Origin: Eubacterium sulci ATCC 35585
GTDB lineage: Bacteria > Bacillota > Clostridia > Peptostreptococcales > Anaerovoracaceae
Direction of reading: 5' to 3'
Assembly: GCA_001189495.1 (NCBI GenBank)
Contig: CP012068.1
Span: forward strand, 930,001 to 994,000
DNA length: 64,000 nt
A program made the position numbers and the translations under genes. Below, one piece after another: positions 52,632 to 63,600 of this stretch (position 1 is the stretch's first letter; each line of letters begins with the position of its first letter). Below the pieces are notes generated by a model that was not told where the DNA came from, did no database searches, and saw nothing but the letters and a program-made list of their open reading frames with translations.

Positions 52632-55286
52632 CTACTTAAGTTCGTACCAATTTCTTCCTGTGTTTAGCTGGCTTAGTAGTTTAACTTTTAGATCCATAGC
52701 ATTTTGCATGCAGTTAACCAAAAGCTCACTAACCTGATTTTCTTCGCCAATTTCGGTATCTATTATTAGTTCATCATGAATCTGAAGTATAAGCTTAGAC
52801 TTCAGATTGCAATCTTTAAGAGCTTTATATACAGAAATCATAGCAAGCTTAATAATATCAGCTGCACTTCCCTGAATTGGACTATTCATAGCAAGTCTTT
52901 CACCGAGTTTTCTGGTCATGAAATTAGATGAATTAATCTCTTTGATATACCTTCTTCTTCCGACGATTGTCTCTGTGTAGCCATTTGCTTTACAAAATTC
53001 AACCTGATTATCCATATATTCTTTAACTGCCTGATGTTTATCAAAGTAATCAGCTATGTAGCTTTCGGCTTCTTTAATGCTGATATGAAGCTCATCTGAT
53101 AAACCAAATCCACTCATACCATAAATCACACCAAAATTAACAGCCTTAGCTCTACTTCTATCAAGATCACTAACCTTATCATATTCTATTCCAAACACTC
53201 TAGAAGCAGTGGCTCTATGGATGTCATCGTTGTTATTAAATGCTTCAAGCAAAGCCGCATCACCAGATAGATGTGCTAATACTCTTAGCTCAATCTGTGA
53301 ATAGTCAGCTCCTACGAGCAGATTTCCATCTGTAGGCATAAATGCTTTTCTAAGTAATCTTCCATATTCATTTCGGATTGGAATGTTCTGTAGGTTCGGC
53401 TCAGTACATGATATTCTTCCCGTTGCAGCAACTGTTTGCTGAAAATGTGGTCTGATTCTACCATCTGAAGCAATCAAAGTGCTTAGCCCATCAACATATG
53501 TGCTCTTTAGCTTAGTTAAGGTTCTGTATTTTAGAACGTCAGAAACTATAGGGTGCTTGTCCTTGAGCTTTTCTAATACATCTGCACTTGTACTATAGCC
53601 CCTCTTTGTCTTCTTACCTGAAGGCAATTCTAGCTTAGTAAATAGAACCTCTCCAAGTTGAACAGGTGAATTTATATTAAATTCCATTCCAGCAGCTTCA
53701 TAGATTGCATTTGTCAAAGAATCTATTTCTTTAGATAGATCTTCTCCATAGCTTAAAAGTACAGATTTATCAACCTTAAAACCCTCTTTTTCCATGCCGG
53801 CAAGAACCTCGATAAGAGGTAATTCAACATCATATAGTACCTTGCCAAGATTCTGTTCATCAATCTTTGCTTTCTGAGTTCTATATAGCTCGAATATATA
53901 TTTGCAAATTGAAAGACCAAACTCCCTCTCCTCAGCTTTGTTATCTCCTAAAAGATCAACCTGCGCTGTTCTCTTGGCAAATTCTTCTTCACTTTCTATC
54001 TGTATATGGAAATTTTCTAGTACCTGAGTTTTTATATCATAACTTGATCTTGATGGATCTATTACATACTCAGCTACTGCAGTATCAAATGAAATATCAA
54101 AATCAGACATTCCATAATACATCAAAGCGTATACATCCTTAATTAAGTCGTGACCGATAATCTTACAATTCTTTTCTTTGATTTTGTTACAAAATGCTTC
54201 TATAGACTCTTCGCTTCCGCTTATAAAATAGTAATTCTTACCAGAAATCATTGAAATACCAGAGATATAAGGCTTTGCTAAGTGTGAAAAATCAGAGAAC
54301 ACCTTAACAATGATTTCACAACCTTCTTCTATATTCTCGAGCATGCTAAAATCTGAGCCATCGGAAATTTCGTAGCTGTTCTCAGGCTCAAATAAATGAA
54401 CCTCTTCTTTAACATCATTTTCTATATTTAGCTTCTTTAGGAATGAATTGAACTCTAGCTTAACGTAAAGATCTATAAGTCTTTTGTCATCAGCTTTTCC
54501 TAGCTTCATTGAAGAAAAATCAAAGTCTAAAGGAACGTTTCTATTTATCTCAGCAAGCTTTCTACTCATGAGAGCCATATTAACATTTTCAGAGACCTTC
54601 TCCCTTAGCTTTGCATTTTCAATTTCATCGACATTTTGGACCATATTAGCTATGCTTCCAAATTGTTTGAGCAACTTAATTCCGGTCTTTTCTCCAACTC
54701 CTGGAATACCGGGAATATTATCTGATTTATCTCCCATAAGACCTTTTAGGTCAATAAATTCCTCAGGTGTAAGCTCATATCTTTCGAGCATCTTTGCCCT
54801 GTCATATATCTCAAAATCGGTAATTCCCTTTTTGGTAATAATTACCTTTGTTACATCTGAAGCTAGTTGAAGAGCATCCTTATCCCCGGTAATAATCAAA
54901 GGTTCAAGACCTTTTTCTTCACCGAGTCTAGATATTGTTCCTATGATATCATCGGCTTCGAATCCATCAATTTCGTAGTTGGCAATATTCATTGCCTCTA
55001 AGATTTCTTTCATCAAAGGCATCTGCATAGCTAGCTCTGGTGGCATCTTTCGTCTTCCGGCCTTGTAATCTTTATATTCAAGGTGTCTAAATGTTGGTGA
55101 TTTCTTGTCCCAACAAACTGCAATATATTCAGGCGTATAGTCATCAAGTATCTTATTCAGCATGTTTAAGAAACCGTATATACCTTGCGTATATATTCCC
55201 TCTGATGTAATCATCGGACGCTGCATAGCAAAATAGGCCCTGTTAATAAGGCTATTTCCATCTATTATAATGATTCTATCAGCCAT
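52632..55286 (-). CDS. polA: DNA polymerase I
   Basis: PolA replaces primers and fills repair gaps. The 884-residue protein has an N-terminal 5'-nuclease domain (about 1-290, with DGNSLINRAYFAM, FEADDIIGTI and GDKDALQLA), a central 3'-5' exonuclease-like domain (about 310-490) and the polymerase domain with motif A ADYSQIELRVLAHLSG, motif B RSRAKAVNFGVIYGMSG and motif C QIHDELIID. The central domain lacks the D-x-E of exonuclease motif I, so proofreading is probably lost, as in several Bacilli. Confidence 0.96.
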   Translation of the reverse strand: MADRIIIIDGNSLINRAYFAMQRPMITSEGIYTQGIYGFLNMLNKILDDYTPEYIAVCWDKKSPTFRHLEYKDYKAGRRKMPPELAMQMPLMKEILEAMNIANYEIDGFEADDIIGTISRLGEEKGLEPLIITGDKDALQLASDVTKVIITKKGITDFEIYDRAKMLERYELTPEEFIDLKGLMGDKSDNIPGIPGVGEKTGIKLLKQFGSIANMVQNVDEIENAKLREKVSENVNMALMSRKLAEINRNVPLDFDFSSMKLGKADDKRLIDLYVKLEFNSFLKKLNIENDVKEEVHLFEPENSYEISDGSDFSMLENIEEGCEIIVKVFSDFSHLAKPYISGISMISGKNYYFISGSEESIEAFCNKIKEKNCKIIGHDLIKDVYALMYYGMSDFDISFDTAVAEYVIDPSRSSYDIKTQVLENFHIQIESEEEFAKRTAQVDLLGDNKAEEREFGLSICKYIFELYRTQKAKIDEQNLGKVLYDVELPLIEVLAGMEKEGFKVDKSVLLSYGEDLSKEIDSLTNAIYEAAGMEFNINSPVQLGEVLFTKLELPSGKKTKRGYSTSADVLEKLKDKHPIVSDVLKYRTLTKLKSTYVDGLSTLIASDGRIRPHFQQTVAATGRISCTEPNLQNIPIRNEYGRLLRKAFMPTDGNLLVGADYSQIELRVLAHLSGDAALLEAFNNNDDIHRATASRVFGIEYDKVSDLDRSRAKAVNFGVIYGMSGFGLSDELHISIKEAESYIADYFDKHQAVKEYMDNQVEFCKANGYTETIVGRRRYIKEINSSNFMTRKLGERLAMNSPIQGSAADIIKLAMISVYKALKDCNLKSKLILQIHDELIIDTEIGEENQVSELLVNCMQNAMDLKVKLLSQLNTGRNWYELK

Positions 55287-55303
55287 AATATCCCTTTCCT
55301 AGC

Positions 55304-56620
55304 TTAAAGCTCTTCACCTATAATATCGTAATCAAAGGCATCGTTAATTTTAACTTTGACTATATCTCCAGGCTGTAGTTCATTCTTTGATGTAAAAATA
55401 ACAGAGTTATCTATCTCAGGTGCATCAAATCTTGTTCTTCCAATGAAGCTTCCATCCTCATCCATGCTATCAACAATAACATCAAAGACCTTGCCTATCT
55501 TCTCTTGATTTAGTTCAGAAGAAATAAGCATCTGTCTTCTCATTACACCATCAAATCTAATCTGTTTGATATCCTCATCGATCTGATTATCCATCTCCGC
55601 AGCTACAGTATTTTCTTCCTGTGAATATGTAAAGACGCCTAGTCTTGAGAATCTTTCGCTTTCAACTAGTTCTAAAAGCTGATCATAGTCATCTTCTGTT
55701 TCGCCAGGGAAACCAACAATCAATGTTGTTCTAACATGAATATCAGGCATAGCTGCCTTAAGTTTAGCTAAAGTTTCTTTGATAGACTTTCTTGTTGTTT
55801 GCCTTCTCATTAATCTGAGAATATTATCTGATGCATGCTGAAGCGGTATATCAATATATTTACATATTTTATCTTCCTCAGCCATAACCTGAATAAGCTC
55901 ATCAGTTATTCTCTCATCATAGCAATACATAAGTCTTATCCACTCAATGCCATCTATCTTACATAGCTCTCTCAAAAGCTCAGGTAAAACAAATTTGCCA
56001 TACAGATCCTTGCCGTAGTATGTAACATCTTGAGCTATCAAAATTAACTCTTTGCAACCAGCATTTGCTAGCTCCTTGGCTTCTGTAATAATGTCCTCCA
56101 TCTTCTTACTGCGGAATTTTCCTCTAATCATAGGAATTATGCAGTATGTACATGTGTTATTACAGCCCTCAGCAATTTTTAGTGTAGCAGTATAAGGATT
56201 ATCTGATAGCTTTCTTACTGTTTTTTCTAGATAGTCAAGGTCGCAGCTATTAGCTGCAACGTGGTTATTATCGATATCTGATAGTATCTCCGGTAGCTTG
56301 TTATACTGGTTGACTCCTATGATACAATCAGCCTCTGGTATTTCCTTACTGAGCTCCTCAGAATATCTCTGCGAAAGACAACCTGATACTACGAGCTTTC
56401 CTCCGTCCTTACGTCTTTCGTTCATATCGAAAATATGCTCTATAGATTCTTTTTTTGCATCATTAATAAACCCACAGGTATTGACCATTATAATGTCAGC
56501 ATCCTCTGGTGAATCTATAATTTCATATCCATTTTCCTCTAGAATGCCCGCAGCAAACTCACTGTCGTTAAAGTTCTTTGGACATCCTAGCGTATCTATA
56601 AATACTTTTTTATTGCTCAT
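55304..56620 (-). CDS. rimO: Ribosomal protein S12 methylthiotransferase RimO
   Basis: RimO adds a methylthio group to an Asp of ribosomal protein S12. The 438-residue radical SAM protein has the N-terminal Fe-S domain ([12 protein letters not shown] and [15 protein letters not shown]), the radical SAM motif [13 protein letters not shown], and a C-terminal TRAM domain (about 375-435). The TLGCPKN start and C-terminal TRAM favour RimO over the related MiaB. It overlaps the ftsK/spoIIIE stop by 11 bases. Confidence 0.94.
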   Translation of the reverse strand: MSNKKVFIDTLGCPKNFNDSEFAAGILEENGYEIIDSPEDADIIMVNTCGFINDAKKESIEHIFDMNERRKDGGKLVVSGCLSQRYSEELSKEIPEADCIIGVNQYNKLPEILSDIDNNHVAANSCDLDYLEKTVRKLSDNPYTATLKIAEGCNNTCTYCIIPMIRGKFRSKKMEDIITEAKELANAGCKELILIAQDVTYYGKDLYGKFVLPELLRELCKIDGIEWIRLMYCYDERITDELIQVMAEEDKICKYIDIPLQHASDNILRLMRRQTTRKSIKETLAKLKAAMPDIHVRTTLIVGFPGETEDDYDQLLELVESERFSRLGVFTYSQEENTVAAEMDNQIDEDIKQIRFDGVMRRQMLISSELNQEKIGKVFDVIVDSMDEDGSFIGRTRFDAPEIDNSVIFTSKNELQPGDIVKVKINDAFDYDIIGEEL

Positions 56621-59342
56621 CTAAATTCTCTTTCATTTCATTTAGTTCTTCTTCCGTTAAAAGAACCTGTCTTGGTCTTGCACCGTCTTGGGCACTGACA
56701 ATACCCCTTGCCTCCATCTCATCGACAATTCTTGCTGCTCGATTATATCCAATTCTGAAACGTCTTTGGAGCATGGATACCGAAGCTTGACCCGCAGAAA
56801 CTACGCATTCGATAGCTTCCTCAAGAAGCTCATCAACATCGTCTGCTTTTGAAGTTGAAACATTTCCCTTCTCAATGCTTTCTATTACTTCGCCTGCGTA
56901 CTCAACATCCTCAGCCTGTGACTTAACAAACTCAATGATGCTATGTACTTCTTCATCTGAAACAAAGCAGCCCTGCACTCTAACCGGTTTTCCCATTCCA
57001 AGCGGATTAAAGAGCATATCTCCCTTACCCACTAGTTTTTCGGCACCTGACATATCAAGTATAGTTCTTGAGTCGAACTGCGAAGAAACCGCAAAAGCAA
57101 TTCTTGAAGGAATATTTGCCTTGATTACGCCTGTGATGATATCTACAGAAGGTCTCTGAGTAGCAACAATCAAGTGCATTCCCGCTGCTCTAGCCATCTG
57201 AGCAAGACGGCAAATTGAATCCTCAACCTGAGATGGTGCTGCCATCATAAGATCGGCAAGCTCATCTATAATAATTACAACCTGAGGCATGGTTTCAGCA
57301 TTTTCGTCTTCTGCCTTTAGATAATTATTGTATCCTTCTAAATCTCTAACACCAGTTTCGGCAAACTTCTTATATCTATCTGTCATTTCGGCAACAGCCC
57401 AGTTAAGAGCAGCTGCTGCCTTTGTTGGCTCAGTAACTACAGGTATCAAAAGATGTGGGATACCATTGTAATTTCCAAGTTCAACAACCTTAGGGTCAAT
57501 AAGAACAAGTTTAACCTCATCTGGATTAGCCTTATATAAAATGCTTGTGATTATACTATTTATGCATACGCTCTTTCCGGAACCAGTTGATCCAGCAATT
57601 AAAAGATGAGGCATGCTCTTTAGGTCAGCCACAATGCTTTTGCCAGAGATATCTCTACCAACTGCAAAAGAAATCTTCGATTTAGCCTGCTTGAATTCAT
57701 CGCTATCAATGATTTCGCGAAGCGTGACCATGTTAATCTTTTCGTTTTCTACTTCAATACCTACTGCGGCCTTACCTGGAATTGGAGCTTCAATTCTAAT
57801 GCTCTTTGCTCTTAAGTTAAGTGCAATATCATCTGCAAGAGCCTTAATGCTATTTACTTTAACACCTGTATTAGGCTGAATTTCGTATCGTGTTACGGCA
57901 GGTCCTTGAGTTACCTCAACAACCTTAGCATCAACCTTAAAGTTTTGAAGCGTATTTTCAAGAAGAGCTGCTTTAGACTTTAGTTCAGCATTAACCTGGG
58001 CAGGATTTGTTGTATTTCTGACTGATTTTAGCAATGAAATACTAGGTTTCTTATACTGAATTGACTTTGGAGTATTGGCAAAATCTGTAAGCTCAAGCTT
58101 TGCTTCTCTTGCTTCTTTGTTACTCATTTTGACAGGCTCTTCTTCAGGTTTTTCCATAGTATTTGCTGCTGTATCTTGAGTGTCAAAATCAGAATCTATG
58201 TCTGTACTAAGATGATAATCTTCCTTAGGAACATCATCTAGCGCTGGGGCTGTCTTTATTGTGCTAACTTTGATAGAAGGCTCAACATTTTTGTTATCAA
58301 AGGTATTGTTAAAGTTATTTGAATCAACTTGATTATCAAGTTCTGTTTCGTGCTGAAGTCCAGTTGCGCCCTGTGCATAGCTAAGTCCTCCGTCAAGACC
58401 AAATCCATCCTCAGCTTTACGTTCCTCCTCTAATCCAAAAGTCTTAACCATAGGGGCAGGTTCTGGAGCTCTTTCCTCCCTCTGCTCAAACATTGAATCA
58501 TCCTTCATCAGAGATACAAAATGTTGTTCATTTGGATTTTGAGCGGAACTAACTGGATTTCTATCTATCTTCATTTTGTCGGTCTCAAATAGAAGCTCAG
58601 GAGTTGCATAGAGCTCTTCCTTATACTTTGCTTTTTCGTATCTCAAGCGTTCTTTCTGGAGTTTTTCTTGTTCCTTTAGGAACTTAGCTCTTTCCTTTTC
58701 TCTAGTCTCAAGCTCCATTTGATGTAAAGCCATTTCCTCAGCACGCTTTGCCTTTATCTCGGCTTGCTTATCAAGCTTCTTCTGTTTGTATGAAGAATAT
58801 GCTCTTGAAAGTGGTGTGTTAACGACAAGCATTCCACAAATCAATATAACTGCGATAGCAATGCCGTATAGACCAACTCTTCCAATATACTTGATAAGGA
58901 ACATATCTATGCTCATTCCAATAACGCCACCGCCACTTAGACTTACGCCGTTCTTATAGAATTCAGATACATCAAATACCATACCATTTTGTGGTATGAA
59001 TCTTCCCGAGTTCAAAAGGCATAGCATAACTAAAATGACAAAGCACATAGAAATGCTTAGTTTAGTCACCTTAACAGCTTTATTTGCCATGAGTACAATT
59101 CCAAATGCTATTAGGTAGATTGGTAATATTACACCAACATGGCCGAATATACCCTTGAGAAAATCGCCAAGTATATTTCCAAACTCACCTGCCGCATGAA
59201 AAGATACAGCAGCTATCAAAAATATACCTGCAATTATATAGACTATCCCCCAGATGTTGTCAATGACTCCTCTTTCAGCAGAAGCTGATTTTTTCGCCTT
59301 AGTATTCTTATTACTTGGTTTTTTCTTAGCTTTACCTGCCAA
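56610..59342 (-). CDS. ftsK: DNA translocase FtsK/SpoIIIE
   Basis: This 910-residue septal DNA pump clears chromosome from the closing septum. It has four membrane segments (about 28-180), a charged linker (about 190-430), an alpha-beta motor with Walker [17 protein letters not shown] and Walker [18 protein letters not shown], and a C-terminal gamma winged helix (about 835-900). The linker holds a Glu/Lys-rich helix, then a variable acidic stretch. Whether it acts in vegetative division or in sporulation (SpoIIIE) cannot be decided. Confidence 0.94.
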   Translation of the reverse strand: MAGKAKKKPSNKNTKAKKSASAERGVIDNIWGIVYIIAGIFLIAAVSFHAAGEFGNILGDFLKGIFGHVGVILPIYLIAFGIVLMANKAVKVTKLSISMCFVILVMLCLLNSGRFIPQNGMVFDVSEFYKNGVSLSGGGVIGMSIDMFLIKYIGRVGLYGIAIAVILICGMLVVNTPLSRAYSSYKQKKLDKQAEIKAKRAEEMALHQMELETREKERAKFLKEQEKLQKERLRYEKAKYKEELYATPELLFETDKMKIDRNPVSSAQNPNEQHFVSLMKDDSMFEQREERAPEPAPMVKTFGLEEERKAEDGFGLDGGLSYAQGATGLQHETELDNQVDSNNFNNTFDNKNVEPSIKVSTIKTAPALDDVPKEDYHLSTDIDSDFDTQDTAANTMEKPEEEPVKMSNKEAREAKLELTDFANTPKSIQYKKPSISLLKSVRNTTNPAQVNAELKSKAALLENTLQNFKVDAKVVEVTQGPAVTRYEIQPNTGVKVNSIKALADDIALNLRAKSIRIEAPIPGKAAVGIEVENEKINMVTLREIIDSDEFKQAKSKISFAVGRDISGKSIVADLKSMPHLLIAGSTGSGKSVCINSIITSILYKANPDEVKLVLIDPKVVELGNYNGIPHLLIPVVTEPTKAAAALNWAVAEMTDRYKKFAETGVRDLEGYNNYLKAEDENAETMPQVVIIIDELADLMMAAPSQVEDSICRLAQMARAAGMHLIVATQRPSVDIITGVIKANIPSRIAFAVSSQFDSRTILDMSGAEKLVGKGDMLFNPLGMGKPVRVQGCFVSDEEVHSIIEFVKSQAEDVEYAGEVIESIEKGNVSTSKADDVDELLEEAIECVVSAGQASVSMLQRRFRIGYNRAARIVDEMEARGIVSAQDGARPRQVLLTEEELNEMKENLDEQ

Positions 59343-59363
59343 TTATCTCATCCTTTCAATAAA

Positions 59364-60458
59364 CTACTTGTGAGCGATGTATCCCTTTTCTACAAGGCTC
59401 TCTGCACATAGGATAGCTCCACCTGCTGCACCTCTTACAGTGTTATGAGCAAGACCTATGAACTTATAATCAAACAAAGTGTCCTCACGAAGCCTTCCAA
59501 CTGATACGCCAAAACCATTCTCATAGTATACGTCCTTAGCAACCTGTGGACGATCATCTTCGCTAAGGTAGTTGATGAATGGCTTAGGTGCACTAGGAAG
59601 GTCATTTTCTTGTGGGAAACCTGAGAAGTTTTTGAGTCTATCGATAAGCTCTTCCTTGCTTGGGTTCTTGCGGAACTTAACAAATACAGCTGCAGTATGT
59701 CCCTCTAGTACAGGAACTCTTACGCACTGTGATGTGATAAGTAGATTATCCGCCTTTACAAATTTACCGTCCTTGATTGATCCCAAAATCTTAAGTGGTT
59801 CGATTTCACTCTTTTCTTCTTCTCCACCAATGTAAGGGATGATGTTTCCAACCATTTCTGGCCAATCTGAGAAGTTCTTTCCGGCACCTGAAATAGCCTG
59901 ATATGTTGTAACGCATACTTCGTATGGTTCAAATTCCTGCCATGCTGCAAGTGCTGGTACATATCCCTGGATTGAGCAGTTTGGCTTAACTGCAACAAAA
60001 CCTCTCTTTGTTCCAAGTCTCTTTTTCTGAGTCTCGATAATATCAAAATGATCAATATTAATTTCTGGAACAACCATAGGAACATCCTCTGTCCATCTAT
60101 GTGCACTGTTGTTTGAAACAACAGGAGTCTCTGACTTTGCATACTCGTCCTCTATAGCCTTGATTTCTTCCTTAGTCATATCAACTGCACTGAAAACAAA
60201 GTCTACCGAGTTTGAAATTTCCTCAATATCCTTAACGTCTTTAACTACGATATTCTTAACATCTTCTGGCATCTTGTCCTCGAGCTTCCATCTTCCACTC
60301 ATAGCTTCTTCATATGTTTTACCAGCGCTTCTTGAGCTTGCTGCGATTGTAGTTACCTCAAACCATGGATGGTTTTCTAACAGAGTTATAAATCTCTGTC
60401 CAACCATTCCTGTTCCACCTAGAATTCCTACTCTTAATTTCTTTTCTAATTTTTTCAT
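59364..60458 (-). CDS. asd: Aspartate-semialdehyde dehydrogenase, archaeal/eukaryotic-type sequence
   Basis: Asd reduces aspartyl phosphate, feeding lysine, threonine, methionine and diaminopimelate synthesis. The 364-residue protein has the NADP loop RVGILGGTGMVGQRFITLL, SNNSAHRWTEDVPMVVPEIN, the catalytic Cys in AVKPNCSIQGYVPAL, and the substrate-binding QCVRVPVLEGHTA. The SNNSAHR and KPNCSIQ segments resemble the archaeal/fungal Asd branch more than E. coli Asd. ATG 60458 is about 8 bases after GAGGTG; the longer frame begins with TTG. It has its own promoter. Confidence 0.93.
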   Translation of the reverse strand: MKKLEKKLRVGILGGTGMVGQRFITLLENHPWFEVTTIAASSRSAGKTYEEAMSGRWKLEDKMPEDVKNIVVKDVKDIEEISNSVDFVFSAVDMTKEEIKAIEDEYAKSETPVVSNNSAHRWTEDVPMVVPEINIDHFDIIETQKKRLGTKRGFVAVKPNCSIQGYVPALAAWQEFEPYEVCVTTYQAISGAGKNFSDWPEMVGNIIPYIGGEEEKSEIEPLKILGSIKDGKFVKADNLLITSQCVRVPVLEGHTAAVFVKFRKNPSKEELIDRLKNFSGFPQENDLPSAPKPFINYLSEDDRPQVAKDVYYENGFGVSVGRLREDTLFDYKFIGLAHNTVRGAAGGAILCAESLVEKGYIAHK

Positions 60459-60496
60459 ATCATTACACCTCAACTATCTATTAAAGCTAATAAAAT

Positions 60497-60525
60497 ATTT
60501 TACCATTTTTTAGTTGTAAATACAA
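60497..60525 (-). promoter_or_regulatory. Sigma-A promoter of asd
   Basis: On the minus strand TTGTAT (60520-60525), a 17-base spacer and TAAAAT (60497-60502) lie about 40 bases before the asd ATG, after the terminator of the surface protein gene. No lysine riboswitch fits in this short leader. Confidence 0.65.
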
Positions 60526-60562
60526 GGATTTCAGTGTTTTTACCCTTTATAAAATCCCAACA

Positions 60563-60594
60563 AAAGAGGACCGAAGTTTTCTTCAGTCCCCCTT
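60563..60594 (-). terminator. Terminator of the surface-protein gene
   Basis: On the minus strand a long GC-rich stem with some G-U pairs (60581-60594 with 60563-60576, loop AAAA) is followed by TTTTG and further T-rich sequence. It lies about 80 bases after the CWB2 protein stop and upstream of the asd promoter. Confidence 0.75.
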
Positions 60595-60671
60595 AAATTT
60601 ATCAGATTAAATCATCCTTAACTATAAAACATTCACTTATATAATCAGCTCTTATATTAAAAAGTGATATC

Positions 60672-63600
60672 TTACTTTTTAAAAAGCATGTCAGCTGCAC
60701 TTTCTGAAATTAAATCGTCTCCACCTAGAATTGTGCAATTTAAAACTCCCGCTTTGCTGACATATTCACTTGCTTCATTCATGTTCTTATTGCTTGCTAA
60801 TAGAAGAGCGCTTTTATCTGCATCGCATAAAACACCTGCACAGAGTCCATCAGGGAAATTTAATCCATAAGTTACATAAGCGTTCTTATGCTTTCCTGCA
60901 AAGAATTTTTCCGCTATTGCTTTTGATGTTCCATATCTATCATCGCCGGCAAGTCGTTCAATATCTCCAAGTTTTGAAACTGCATTTTCAACATTCCTGC
61001 TGACTACATCACTACCACCGATTAAATAGAATTTCTTGAAGTTTAATTTCTTAAGATATGTCATCTGAGCATCGCTTAATTTTTTATCGACAAGCATTAT
61101 AGGCTTTCCTGCTGCTGAAGCAGATAGTGCGTCTGCAAAGCTATATGCATTGCATAGTGCAATATCTTCATTTTTAACACCTGAAGCTTTAAGCACCTCC
61201 AAATTTGTCTCAAATCTTGTATCCCCTTCAAGTCTATGCTTCTTTCCTGGCATCATGTCAGCTATTTCCTTTGAGACAACATCTTCACCACCTATGATAT
61301 AGATGTCAGGATTTTTTGATGTATTGTTTTTTACATAGTTACTGATATAATCAGCACTCCATTTGTTAACAATCAAAATAGGTGCTTTTTTAACCTTTGC
61401 AAGATATGTTGCAGAAAGCGCATCAGCGAAATTATCACCATTAGCAATTACAATACTATCAAACTTCTCAACATTTAATTTTTCCTTTAGCTTATCAGCT
61501 ATCTTAGTTGATGTCTCATATCTATCACTTCCTGCAATTCTTGTTTTTTTCTGCTTTAAATTTGGTTCAGGATCATTTTCCTTTGCTATTAAAGCAGATA
61601 TTTTCTCATTTATGCTCTTAATGTGATCTGCTCTTTCATCTGCAATGAAGGCAGTCTCCGAAGCCTTTTTGATGTATTCTTCAGCAGACTTTATAGCATC
61701 CTTTAAAGCCTTCACCGAATCTACAGTAAATTCCTTGCCATCTGCTAGCTTTTTGTTTGCATTTTCAATAGCTTCCTTTATTCCAGAAGTATTATATCTG
61801 CGCATTTCGTATAGATTGATGAAATCTATAGAAATCAATCTATCGATATCCTTATCAGTAATGTCTTCTTTTGCTAAAATAGCCTGACCTTCAACTATTT
61901 TTTCTTTGATAGCATTCATGCTTTCATCTGTAAACTTTTTTGATGCAAGGTCTGATCTATAATCTCCAGCCGCCTGCTCGCATGCTCTAAACTGAATAAC
62001 TATAGTATTAACTCTATCTCCCTCTTTTATAAGATTTTTTAAAGCAGAATTCACTTGTTTCTGAGTGGCTTCATTATCCGTTTTAATTTGTATTGCTTCT
62101 TCTAAAGCACTATTGAATTTTTCTAGATTCTTTGCTTTAATTACCGAGATAGATTCCATCCAAGCATTACTATTGTAGAAGTTTATAGCATTATTAAGAT
62201 CATCCTTATTTACTGATTCAACTGGATTAAATCCATCTGTTTTATTATCATAATCGATTTCTAAAATAACGTCATGATCATGTGCACCCTGTCCAGCTGC
62301 ATCTATATTTAGGTTTATCTTTATTCTCTTTGTCTTTCCGTCAACACCTATTTCAATAGCAGTAGGAAATTTAACCTCAGTACCATTTATGCTAACATTA
62401 TCTTTTTCTAAAACATTACCTTTAACCTTATCACCATCATTCTTATATGTATATAACTGACTAATTACACCAGCTGCATTGCCATTTCTATACATTGGTT
62501 TTAGGTTTAAAACAAGCTTGCTCGTACCATTTTCTTCTGTAAGCTTAGCTCTTCCTATTAAGCATACATTTGCCATTGATTCTTTTTCATGATTATTATT
62601 GTCTAAGAATCTTACATTTACCGTGTACTCTTTTTTTGTAGGCTTAGCAGTATTATCTTTTTCAAGCTTGTTAATTGCATCCTTCAAGGCTTTATTATAT
62701 GTCTTGGTACTATCCTTAGAATCCTCAGTATAACAATAGTCCTGATTTTTCTTTACCCAATCTTCAGCATTAGAAAGTGCGGTTAAAAGTCTTCCATAGC
62801 TTCCTGTCGTATAGCTATCGCCTGACTTCATTTTTTCTCTTGCAAGTTTAATTGTTTCTTCAAGATCAGTCATATTGTGTCTTAAGTAAAAAGCTGTTGC
62901 AAATTTGTACTTTGTTGTTTCCGCTACAGTTTCTTTAAGAGATAGATTAGGTAGTTTTGCCTTTGCTTCTTTGTAATAATTTTCCAAATCCTTGATACTT
63001 TTTTCTGTATATCTTTCTGGGGTATATATTCCATTACTCAAATCTGAAATTTCAAAGTTTAACTTTCTTTCCAATGCTTTCTTAAGAGTAATTGAATCTT
63101 CAATATCCATAGCCGGATTAACAATTTCAAGATACTTTGAATATGTAAGTTCCTTTTCAGGTAGATTCATGAATGTATCTAGGTCATCCAGAACTTTTTT
63201 TATCGTAGCCTTTTGCTCATCATTGACATACTTTGCATCCTCATCTGCACTAAGCAAAGGTTGCAAATTCGTCTGCATCATCATTGCGTTACTTCTGATT
63301 GAATTATAATAGTCTGGTAAAACGTAACTTTCATCTTGAACCAAATTACCATACTTAATAAATATACCAAATGGTCCTATCTCATGCTCTACACCTGCAT
63401 TGTCAGTGTATTTAAGGCTTGTAACAGCAAGTTCTTCACCTGTTAATTCGCCAGGCACTGATACAGTAAATGCAATTCTAGCATTAGCCTCGCTTTGAGT
63501 AGGATCAGCTTGTTGATAGTCTAGATTCACAGGTTTTGCCATTATATAGTTCATGTAAACATATTCAATAGATTTCACCTTTGTTCTATCTACATCGAGT

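Noticed and set aside
60460-60560. Lysine riboswitch upstream of asd
   Set aside because: Only about 40 bases lie between the predicted promoter and the start codon, far too short for a lysine riboswitch.
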